This document shows, in pieces, positions 6,491 to 11,683 of a DNA stretch of 11,683 nt. Position 1 is the first letter of the stretch. Every line of letters starts with the position of its first letter. The DNA comes from Methylococcaceae bacterium (GTDB taxonomy: Bacteria; Pseudomonadota; Gammaproteobacteria; Methylococcales; Methylomonadaceae). The translations under genes were made by a program, and so were the position numbers. The stretch is from assembly GCA_021647145.1 (NCBI GenBank), contig JAKIVF010000104.1, positions 1 to 11,683 of the forward strand. The letters run 5' to 3'. The notes beneath the pieces are model-generated. The model was given only the letters and a program-made list of their open reading frames with translations. It ran no database searches and was not told the DNA's origin.

Positions 6491-6931
6491 ATGCTTACCA
6501 TCATTCAGCGAGTTACAAAAGCGCAAGCTGTTGTTAATAATGAGACAATAGGAAAAATAGATCAAGGTATTATGGCGCTAGTTGCCATGGAAAAAGAAGA
6601 CGGTGAAAATGAGGCTAATCGTTTGTTAGAAAAAATACTTAACTATCGTATTTTTTCAGATATAAACGATAAAATGAACCTGAGTTTGCGTGATGTAAAG
6701 GGTGGGTTGTTGCTTGTTCCTCAATTTACTTTAGCCGCAAACACTCAGAGTGGTAATCGACCTAGTTTTTCAGCTGCTGCGGCACCTGAAAAAGCAAAGC
6801 AATTATTTTCTTATTTTTGCCAGCAAGCAACAAAAAAATTTCCTTATACAGAGTTTGGTCAATTTGGTGCTGATATGCAAATTTTATTAGTAAATGATGG
6901 GCCTGTTACGTTTATATTAAAAACTAATTGA
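6491..6931 (+). CDS. dtd: D-aminoacyl-tRNA deacylase
   Basis: The start at ATG 6491 gives 146 residues, matching the family length of ~145, with the canonical N-terminus 'M-x-x-hydrophobic-IQRVT'. GAGAA six nt upstream is a modest ribosome binding site. The enzyme hydrolyses D-aminoacyl-tRNA (classically D-Tyr-tRNA) and also glycine mischarged on tRNA-Ala, protecting translation in the cytoplasm as a homodimer. The two cross-subunit active-site motifs are VPQFTLAA (residues 76-83) and NDGPVTF (135-141). Between them are YRIFSD, KMNLS and NRPSFS, all conserved with the E. coli protein. The first motif reads PQFTL instead of the common SQFTL. It stands alone: the next gene starts 78 bp downstream from its own promoter. 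Confidence 0.95.
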   Translation: MLTIIQRVTKAQAVVNNETIGKIDQGIMALVAMEKEDGENEANRLLEKILNYRIFSDINDKMNLSLRDVKGGLLLVPQFTLAANTQSGNRPSFSAAAAPEKAKQLFSYFCQQATKKFPYTEFGQFGADMQILLVNDGPVTFILKTN

Positions 6932-6974
6932 TGATAAGGAAGTCTGATAGAGGGATGTTCATAGACGATTAGTG

Positions 6975-7003
6975 TTGACTTTTGAGGCGACCGGTCGTAC
7001 TAT
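6975..7003 (+). promoter_or_regulatory. tetR promoter with operator in the spacer; leaderless start
   Basis: TTGACT (6975-6980) and TACTAT (6998-7003) are separated by exactly 17 bp. Transcription would begin about 7 bp after the -10 box, at or next to the ATG at 7010. No Shine-Dalgarno sequence precedes that ATG. The tetR mRNA is therefore probably leaderless. The palindromic operator fills the spacer, which predicts autorepression by blocking RNA polymerase. Confidence 0.65.
6988..6997. promoter_or_regulatory. TetR-type operator, site 1
   Basis: CGACCGGTCG is a perfect 10-bp palindrome. Its GACCGGTC core (6989-6996) recurs at 7655-7662 before the next gene, and nothing else in the window shares it fully. 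Position between the -35 and -10 boxes of the regulator's own gene is classical for TetR family autoregulation. Confidence 0.7.
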
Positions 7004-7009
7004 GCATTT

Positions 7010-7615
7010 ATGGAGCAATTATCAAATAAAGAAAGAAAGCGAAAAAAATTATTAGATCAAGGTGTTTTGATGCTGACTGAGCAAGGTTACCATGGTACAG
7101 GTCTTAAAGAAATTTTGGATATTGTCGAAATTCCCAAAGGCTCTTTTTATAATTATTTTGCTAGTAAAGAGGAATATTGTGCAGAGGTGATTAATCATTA
7201 TATAGAGCCCTTTTTACAACTATTAACACATCATCTGCAAAAACCAGGTGTTGATGGCTTGTTGGGGTTAAAGAATTATTATGATGAATTGACTGATGAG
7301 CTTGAAAAATCGGGTTTTAAAGGGGGGTGTTTGCTGGGTAATTTGATGGGCGAAATTGGTGATACCAGCGAGATCTGTAGAGACTCGTTAATTAATGCAG
7401 TTAATCGTTACAAAGGAATTCAACTTGTAGCATTAGTTCGTGCTCAAGAAGAAGGTATTGTAAGAAAAGATCGCTCAGCAAATTTGATGGCAGATTTGTT
7501 AATTAATAATTGGCAAGGTGCACTTCTGCGGATGAAAATTGAGCAATCTGTGGAACCTTTGCGTGAATGCTGTGAAACTTTATTCGATGATTATTTTATA
7601 ACAAAGATACACTGA
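7010..7615 (+). CDS. TetR/AcrR regulator of NemR type, probable mto operon repressor
   Basis: This 201-residue regulator has an N-terminal TetR helix-turn-helix at residues ~10-55, with GYHGTGLKEIL and the recognition region PKGSFYNYFASKEEY. The C-terminal ligand domain aligns by eye with E. coli NemR. GGC107LLGNLMGE corresponds to NemR SGC106LTVKLSAE, and LLRMK176IEQSVEPL corresponds to NLQAK175ISRSFEPL. In NemR, Cys106 and Lys175 form a reversible bond on exposure to hypochlorous acid, and Cys106 also responds to electrophiles such as methylglyoxal. Both residues are kept here. Cys57, Cys123, Cys187 and Cys188 are additional. The gene has its own promoter containing an operator and probably starts as a leaderless mRNA at ATG 7010. 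A second operator lies before the next gene, so it likely represses itself and the DUF4242-mtoX genes. The effector is unknown; formaldehyde, H2O2, sulfide or methanethiol are candidates by context only. Confidence 0.85.
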   Translation: MEQLSNKERKRKKLLDQGVLMLTEQGYHGTGLKEILDIVEIPKGSFYNYFASKEEYCAEVINHYIEPFLQLLTHHLQKPGVDGLLGLKNYYDELTDELEKSGFKGGCLLGNLMGEIGDTSEICRDSLINAVNRYKGIQLVALVRAQEEGIVRKDRSANLMADLLINNWQGALLRMKIEQSVEPLRECCETLFDDYFITKIH

Positions 7616-7617
7616 CT

Positions 7618-7640
7618 CAGTAAAGGGTTGTTTTTTACTG
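7618..7640 (+). terminator. Weak hairpin after tetR
   Basis: CAGTAAA (7618-7624) pairs with TTTACTG (7634-7640) around a 9-nt loop, starting two bases after the tetR stop codon. There is no clear T-tract after it, so it may only partially uncouple tetR from the next transcript. Confidence 0.3.
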
Positions 7641-7646
7641 TCTAAT

Positions 7647-7666
7647 TTTAATACGACCGGTCACGT
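7647..7666. promoter_or_regulatory. -10 box and operator site 2 before the DUF4242-mtoX genes
   Basis: TTTAAT (7647-7652) is a good -10 box; no strong -35 is visible at the proper distance, which suggests a weak or activator-helped promoter. ACGACCGGTCACGT (7653-7666) contains the GACCGGTC palindrome (7655-7662) found in the tetR promoter and would cover the transcription start. AGAGGAG (7672-7678) then serves the ATG at 7682. Confidence 0.65.
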
Positions 7667-7681
7667 TACCAAGAGGAGAAA

Positions 7682-7954
7682 ATGCCAAAATATATTATAG
7701 AAAGAGAAATTCCAGGCGCAGGGGATTTAACAGAACAAGAGTTACACAGTATTTCACAGAAATCTTGTTGTGTATTGAAAGAGATGGGGCCACAAATACA
7801 ATGGTTAGAGAGTTTCGTCACTGACGATAAAATCTATTGTATTTATATTGCTCCAGATAAGAAAAGTATTCTAGAACACGCCAAAAAAGGTGAGTTTCCT
7901 GCAAACTCTATTGCTGCTATTAAAACCATTATTGACCCAACTACAGGAGAGTAA
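7682..7954 (+). CDS. DUF4242 protein (SCO4226-like)
   Basis: This 90-residue cytoplasmic protein has the full pattern of DUF4242: MPKYIIEREIPGAG at the start, SISQKSCCVLKEMGPQIQW in the middle, then SFVTDDKIYCIY and FPANSI, ending IDPTTGE. The family adopts a small ferredoxin-like alpha/beta fold, and the Streptomyces member SCO4226 has been described as a nickel-binding protein. Cys29, Cys30 and Cys53 are the only cysteines and could be metal or redox ligands. It is the first gene after the shared operator and lies 50 bp upstream of mtoX on the same strand, so the two are almost certainly co-transcribed. A role in metal or small-molecule handling for methanethiol oxidation is suggested by context only. 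AGAGGAG three nt before the ATG is a strong but closely spaced ribosome binding site. Confidence 0.85.
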   Translation: MPKYIIEREIPGAGDLTEQELHSISQKSCCVLKEMGPQIQWLESFVTDDKIYCIYIAPDKKSILEHAKKGEFPANSIAAIKTIIDPTTGE

Positions 7955-8004
7955 AAAATAAATTATTAGAATAGTTACAAAAATATAAATAAAGAGGAAG
8001 GAAA

Positions 8005-9378
8005 ATGAATAAAGAAATAAAAAAATCAATTTATCCATGGCAGCACTTTTTAAAAGCTTGTGCTTTTACAGTGGTGGCTTTGCTAATTTCTACGCCCATT
8101 AGTGCAGATGAAACCTGTCAATCACCTTATATGGCCAAAATAACAGGGCAGGAAGATTTTGTTTATGTTTGGACATTGGGCATTGAAGGGCTAGGTGATG
8201 AACAAGATAAATTAGTTACCGTTGATGTAAACCCTAAATCAAAAACTTATGGCAAAGTAATTAATAGCCTTTCAGTGGGGGGGAGGAATGAGGCGCATCA
8301 TTCTGGTTTTACTGATGATAGAAAATTTTTATGGGCTGGCGGTTTAGATACCAATAAAATCTTTATCTTTGATGTTCATACTAACCCTAATAAACCCACG
8401 TTAATTAAAACAATTACGGACTTTGTTGCTAAAAGTGGAGGTGTTGTTGGTCCACATACTACTTATGCATTACCAGGCAGAATGATGATAACCGCTTTGT
8501 CAAATAACAAAGATCATGGTGGTCGTACGGCGTTGGTTGAATATACGAATGAAGGCGAATATATTACTACGCATTGGACACCTACTGACAGTAATCTGAA
8601 CGGTGCAATTAAAACGGGTAAATATGCCGATGGTTATGGTTATGATGTTCGTGTTTTACCAAGAAGAAATGCGATGTTTACTTCATCATTTACTGGTTGG
8701 TCAAATTACATGATGGATTTTGGAAAAATGTTGGCTGACCCAGAAGCTATGAAGCACTTTGGTAACACCGTTGTATACTGGAATTTACATACTCGCCAAC
8801 CTAAAAAAATATTTGATGTACCAGGCGCACCTCTTGAGATTCGCTGTGCATGGGATCCAAAACATGATTATTGTTTTACCACGACTGCATTAACTTCAAA
8901 AATATGGTTAATTTATCAAGATAAAGAACATCAGTGGCAAAGTAAAGAAGTGGCTGATATAGCTGATCCGAGCAAAATTCCACTACCTGTTGATATTTCT
9001 ATCCAAAGTGATGACAACCTTCTTTGGGTGAATACTTTTATGGATGGAATGACACGAGCTTATGATATTTCTGATCCATTTAAACCTAAGCAGATTTTTG
9101 AGCAAAAAATTGGAGCGCAGGTCAATATGGTTTCATCAAGCTGGGATGGAAAACGTCTTTATTACACCTCTTCTTTATTAGCTAATTGGGATAAGAAGGG
9201 GAAGGATAACGAGCAGTTTTTAAAACTTTATCATTGGGATGGAAAAAAACTTAGCGAACAGTTTTCTATTGATTTTATCAAGGAAAAATTAGGAAGAGCA
9301 CATCAAATGCGTTTTGGTGCCTATTCTCTTTATGCTAATAAAGCTACGTCTGTTAAAAAGTTAGCTTTAAATAAATAG
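8005..9378 (+). CDS. mtoX: SBP56-family methanethiol oxidase, periplasmic
   Basis: The 457-residue protein belongs to the selenium-binding protein 56 family, whose bacterial members include the copper-dependent methanethiol oxidase: CH3SH + O2 + H2O gives formaldehyde, H2S and H2O2. The signal peptide (basic N-terminus, hydrophobic 18-31) is likely cleaved after PISA (residue 34). Conserved family segments are LVTVDVNPKSKTYGKV (70-85), NEAHHSGF (95-102) with the His98-His99 pair, GPHTTYALPG with His151, GYGYDVRVLPRRNAMFTSS, APLEIRC (275-281), AYDISDPFKPKQ (352-363), LSLDGKRLY-like SSWDGKRLYYTSSL, and HQMRFG with His433. The histidines are the expected metal ligands of the beta-propeller. The strong ribosome binding site AGAGGAAGG lies just upstream of ATG 8005. 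The downstream Sco-MauG fusion matches the known sco and mauG partners of mtoX. No in-frame TGA suggests selenocysteine. Methanethiol oxidation is inferred from family and neighbourhood. Confidence 0.88.
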   Translation: MNKEIKKSIYPWQHFLKACAFTVVALLISTPISADETCQSPYMAKITGQEDFVYVWTLGIEGLGDEQDKLVTVDVNPKSKTYGKVINSLSVGGRNEAHHSGFTDDRKFLWAGGLDTNKIFIFDVHTNPNKPTLIKTITDFVAKSGGVVGPHTTYALPGRMMITALSNNKDHGGRTALVEYTNEGEYITTHWTPTDSNLNGAIKTGKYADGYGYDVRVLPRRNAMFTSSFTGWSNYMMDFGKMLADPEAMKHFGNTVVYWNLHTRQPKKIFDVPGAPLEIRCAWDPKHDYCFTTTALTSKIWLIYQDKEHQWQSKEVADIADPSKIPLPVDISIQSDDNLLWVNTFMDGMTRAYDISDPFKPKQIFEQKIGAQVNMVSSSWDGKRLYYTSSLLANWDKKGKDNEQFLKLYHWDGKKLSEQFSIDFIKEKLGRAHQMRFGAYSLYANKATSVKKLALNK

Positions 9379-9409
9379 TAGTAAGTAATTTCTGGTTTTA
9401 GATTGCCTT

Positions 9410-9435
9410 GGAGTGAGGTGATTAAACCTCGCTCC
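9410..9435 (+). terminator. Strong hairpin after mtoX, no T-tract
   Basis: GGAGTGAGGT (9410-9419) pairs with ACCTCGCTCC (9426-9435) as a 10-bp stem with one U-G pair and a 6-nt loop. The following bases are TTACATGACT, without a T-run. It may be a 3'-end stabilising structure or an inefficient terminator that lowers expression of the downstream gene relative to mtoX. Confidence 0.55.
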
Positions 9436-9471
9436 TTACATGACTATTAATACGTCACAGCCTAAATATTG

Positions 9472-9481
9472 AAACCGGTTT
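9472..9481. promoter_or_regulatory. Possible third, degenerate operator
   Basis: AAACCGGTTT is a perfect 10-bp palindrome with the ACCGGT core of the two TetR operators but A/T instead of CG/CG flanks. It lies 127 bp before the Sco-MauG start. It may be a lower-affinity site for the same regulator, or a coincidence. Confidence 0.35.
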
Positions 9482-9528
9482 GTCTTGAGCCTAAAACTCT
9501 TGTGGCACGGTCATTATGTTAAAAAATT

Positions 9529-9569
9529 TATAGTGTAGGTAGGGCTAACAGTCTTTTCATTAACCTACA
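9529..9569. promoter_or_regulatory. -10 like box and TGTAGGT/ACCTACA inverted repeat
   Basis: TATAGT (9529-9534) is a possible -10 box without a well-spaced -35. TGTAGGT (9534-9540) and ACCTACA (9563-9569) are perfect inverted arms 22 nt apart, placed in what would be the 5' leader of the Sco-MauG gene. It could be a regulator site or a leader stem-loop; the evidence is positional only. Confidence 0.3.
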
Positions 9570-9598
9570 ATAAATTTATATTGTTACGAGGCCTCATC

Positions 9599-11530
9599 AT
9601 GTTATTACTTAAAATTTCTCAATGGTTGTTCGTATTTTTAATTAGCATACCTCAACTGATTTATGCAGAGCAGCCACAAGCAATATTAGCGCCTGGTTAT
9701 AGCCCTTTAAAATTTATTGCACCAGAAGCGGGAAGCTATCTTTTGCCTCCGCTTGGTCAAGCAGCTAATGGTCAGGTTCTTAATACAAAGAATACAGGTA
9801 TTGAACTCTATGATTTGATGGGCGATAAAATTGTTTTGCTTAGTTTTATATATTCTACCTGTAGTGATGTTAACGGATGCCCATTGGCTACCGCTGTATT
9901 TCATAAAATAAAACGCAAGCTAGAAAATGAGCCGCAATTAGCTAATCAATTACGTTTACTGACTTTAAGTTTTAACCCAGAGCATGATACTCCTAAAGTA
10001 ATGGAAAGTTATGGCAAAGGTTTACAAAGTCCTTCATTGGATTGGCAGTTTTTAACTACTCGGTCAGAGCAGGAAATACTACCGATTCTGCAACATTATC
10101 GGCAAAGTATTCAAAAAATTGTTGATGAGGACGGACAATCTACGGGGACTTTTTCTCATATACTACGAGTTTATTTGATTGATAAAAATAAAAAAATTCG
10201 AAATATTTATAGTGTTTCTTTTTTACATGCTGATACTTTAATAAATGATGTTAAAACATTGCTTGCAGATACTTACATACAAACAGATAAGGTAAGGGAA
10301 GAACAAGCGATACAATCGTCATATTATCAAGCAGGTGATAATAAATTTGCATATGAGAAAAAAGATTATAAAACCCAGTCGATTGCACTAACAGACCGAA
10401 TAGGGAAACGAACAGATTTAATTCAGACAATTAATAACCCACCATTAGGTTTACCTAAACTGGCAATACCTGATAATAATCCAATCAGTAAAGCAAAAAT
10501 AAGCTTAGGTAAAAAGTTATTTTTTGATCGCCGATTATCTATCAATAATACATTTTCTTGTGCTATGTGTCATATTCCAGAACAAGGCTTTAGCAGTAAT
10601 GAAATGGCAACATCTGTGGGTGTGGAAGGACGTACCGTTAGACGTAATGCTCCAACACTCTATAACGTGGCTTATTACCAAACATTTTTTCATGATGGTA
10701 GGGAAAATACGTTAGAACAACAAGTCTGGGGGCCGTTACTTGCTAGAAATGAAATGGCAAACCCTTCTATTGGTTATGTTATTAATAAAATAAATCAATT
10801 GCCTGAGTATCAAGAATTATTTGAGAAAACATTTAATCGCCCCGCTGGAATGGAAACAATAGGGCAGGCAATTGCAAGTTATCAACGGACACTTAATTCT
10901 GCTAATTCCAGTTTTGATCGCTGGTTTTTTTCTAAGCAAGAAAAAGCATTAACTCAATCAGCACAACAAGGATACCAGGTATTTATAGGGAAAGGGCAAT
11001 GTAGCCAATGTCATTCTCTTACAGCATCAGACGCTTTATTTACTGATAACCAGTTTCATAATACTGGAGTAGGTTATCAACGAGCGATGAAATCAACAAA
11101 AAAGACAATAAAAGTACAGTTAGCTCCAGGAGTATTTGCTGATGTAGATAATCAAGTAATTGAGTCTGTTAGTGAAAGTAAAGGTAATGATTTAGGCCGT
11201 TATGAAGTAACTCAAGACCCTGCGGATAGATGGAAATATAAAACTCCATCATTAAGAAATATTAGTCTAACAGCTCCTTATATGCATGATGGTTCAATAT
11301 TGAGTTTAGAACAAATTATTCGTTTTTATAATCAGGGCGGCATAGAAAACGAAACTTTAGATCCATTGATCAAACCACTTAATCTATCTGAGTCGGAAAT
11401 AAAAGATTTGTTAGCATTTTTAAAGTCTTTGACTGGAAGCAATGTTCAACAATTGATCTCCGATGCTTATACTCAGACTATTGGTGATATTTCAGCACAC
11501 GAAGAAATAAGTTATCAAAAACCAAAGTAG
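9599..11530 (+). CDS. Sco-MauG fusion: copper chaperone joined to di-heme peroxidase
   Basis: ATG 9599 is preferred over the upstream TTG 9581 because GAGG lies 7 nt before it and the signal peptide then begins MLLLKISQWLFVFLIS, with cleavage after LIYA. The result is 643 residues. Residues ~45-225 are a thioredoxin-fold Sco1/SenC domain: LLSFIYSTC88-SDVNG-C94-PLA and the conserved His187 in GTFSHILRVYLID. The cysteines are spaced CX5C rather than the usual CX3C. After a ~60-residue linker, residues ~290-612 form a MauG/cytochrome c peroxidase unit: LGKKLFFDRRLS, heme motif CAMCH (321-325), RNAPTLYN, FFHDGRENTLEQQ, second heme motif CSQCH (468-472), TPSLRNISLTAPYMHDGS and FYNQGG. Both halves would act in the periplasm. 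Likely role: copper delivery and redox maturation of methanethiol oxidase, or H2O2 removal. Known mtoX loci carry sco and mauG as separate genes. A 220-bp gap with its own possible control sites separates it from mtoX. Confidence 0.9.
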   Translation: MLLLKISQWLFVFLISIPQLIYAEQPQAILAPGYSPLKFIAPEAGSYLLPPLGQAANGQVLNTKNTGIELYDLMGDKIVLLSFIYSTCSDVNGCPLATAVFHKIKRKLENEPQLANQLRLLTLSFNPEHDTPKVMESYGKGLQSPSLDWQFLTTRSEQEILPILQHYRQSIQKIVDEDGQSTGTFSHILRVYLIDKNKKIRNIYSVSFLHADTLINDVKTLLADTYIQTDKVREEQAIQSSYYQAGDNKFAYEKKDYKTQSIALTDRIGKRTDLIQTINNPPLGLPKLAIPDNNPISKAKISLGKKLFFDRRLSINNTFSCAMCHIPEQGFSSNEMATSVGVEGRTVRRNAPTLYNVAYYQTFFHDGRENTLEQQVWGPLLARNEMANPSIGYVINKINQLPEYQELFEKTFNRPAGMETIGQAIASYQRTLNSANSSFDRWFFSKQEKALTQSAQQGYQVFIGKGQCSQCHSLTASDALFTDNQFHNTGVGYQRAMKSTKKTIKVQLAPGVFADVDNQVIESVSESKGNDLGRYEVTQDPADRWKYKTPSLRNISLTAPYMHDGSILSLEQIIRFYNQGGIENETLDPLIKPLNLSESEIKDLLAFLKSLTGSNVQQLISDAYTQTIGDISAHEEISYQKPK

Positions 11531-11605
11531 AAAATTTAAATATGCATTTTAATTGAAGCCGTGTATTACTTGTACTATGATTTTTACACAGTCCAAGTTT
11601 TGTAA

Positions 11606-11634
11606 GGGCTACTTTTTTGTATTTTTCGTAACCC
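11606..11634 (+). terminator. Imperfect hairpin after the Sco-MauG gene
   Basis: GGGCTAC (11606-11612) and GTAACCC (11628-11634) pair with one mismatch around a T-rich 15-nt loop. No T-tract follows the stem, so the terminator role is uncertain. Confidence 0.25.
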
Positions 11635-11661
11635 AACAAGTAAGATATAAAATTATAAATC

Positions 11662-11683
11662 AAAAACTCGGCCGCAAGCGACC
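11662..11683 (-). repeat. Inverted partial copy of the IS200-like end hairpin (window edge)
   Basis: AAAAACTCGGCCGCAAGCGACC at the edge matches the reverse complement of the 2927-2957 hairpin, which reads AAAAACTCGGTCGCAAGCGGACC, with one substitution and one base missing. The loop sequence is also in the reverse orientation, so this is not just a similar stem. A second IS200-like copy on the minus strand, or a short hairpin derivative, probably begins here and continues past the window. Confidence 0.55.

Noticed and set aside
6431..6565. 45-residue N-terminal extension of the nuclease
   Set aside because: It would start at TTG inside dtd and place the signal peptide in mid-protein; the ATG at 6430 directly precedes the hydrophobic segment.
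8005..9378. Selenocysteine in the selenium-binding-protein homologue
   Set aside because: No in-frame TGA and no SECIS-like need; the family name is historical and the protein is a metal-dependent oxidase.
9707..9904. 65-codon minus-strand frame
   Set aside because: Antisense to the Sco domain, with no start signals.
10524..10715. 63-codon plus-strand frame
   Set aside because: Out-of-frame shadow over the first heme motif of the peroxidase domain.
11478..11663. 61-codon minus-strand frame at the right end
   Set aside because: Overlaps the end of the Sco-MauG gene and AT-rich spacer; no ribosome binding site and no recognisable motif.
1..11683. CRISPR array, tRNA or rRNA genes
   Set aside because: No regularly spaced repeats, no cloverleaf with a CCA-adjacent acceptor stem and no rRNA-like stretches were seen on either strand.

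Overview
The window looks like an AT-rich gammaproteobacterial chromosome. D-aminoacyl-tRNA deacylase and the DUF4124-thermonuclease are gammaproteobacterial in style. The periplasmic methanethiol oxidase set would suit a methylotroph, methanotroph or sulfur oxidiser. The species cannot be named from the sequence. The window divides into a worn accessory half (about 1-4,650) and an intact chromosomal half (about 5,080-11,530).

Accessory half. The window opens in the C-terminal end of an IS3-like transposase, which abuts the last ~65 codons of a glycosyltransferase, so the insertion appears to have cut that gene. A ~430-bp AT-rich spacer follows, then a very AT-rich minus-strand membrane protein of the GT-C glycosyltransferase type. 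An IS200-like element (Y1 HUH transposase plus end hairpins) lies next. After it come a truncated, twice-frameshifted rhuM remnant, a small antitoxin-like ORF whose start region is duplicated in tandem, and a Fic AMP-transferase gene interrupted by an in-frame stop at codon 33. This is mobile-element and surface-polysaccharide debris beside a decayed toxin or defence cluster.

Middle. A 440-bp spacer holds a strong intrinsic terminator preceded by a consensus -10 box and a 17-codon micro-ORF, so it may encode a small RNA. A stand-alone V4R-domain protein follows. It converges on a secreted nuclease (DUF4124 + SNase + C-terminal OB-like region), which in turn diverges from dtd.

Right half, the most interesting part. 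A NemR-like TetR regulator is followed by a DUF4242 protein, a secreted SBP56-family methanethiol oxidase (mtoX) and a periplasmic protein that fuses a Sco copper chaperone to a di-heme MauG/CcpA peroxidase. The same GACCGGTC palindrome lies between the -35 and -10 boxes of the tetR promoter and just after the -10 box of the DUF4242-mtoX promoter. A related palindrome sits upstream of the Sco-MauG gene. Known mtoX loci carry separate Sco and mauG genes; here they are one polypeptide. The regulator keeps the cysteine and lysine that form the redox/electrophile switch of E. coli NemR. Methanethiol oxidase releases formaldehyde, H2S and H2O2, so a model follows in which product or substrate stress derepresses the operon. 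That model is inference.

The last bases of the window repeat, in inverted orientation, the terminal hairpin of the IS200-like element, so another copy or a non-autonomous relative probably starts at the right edge.
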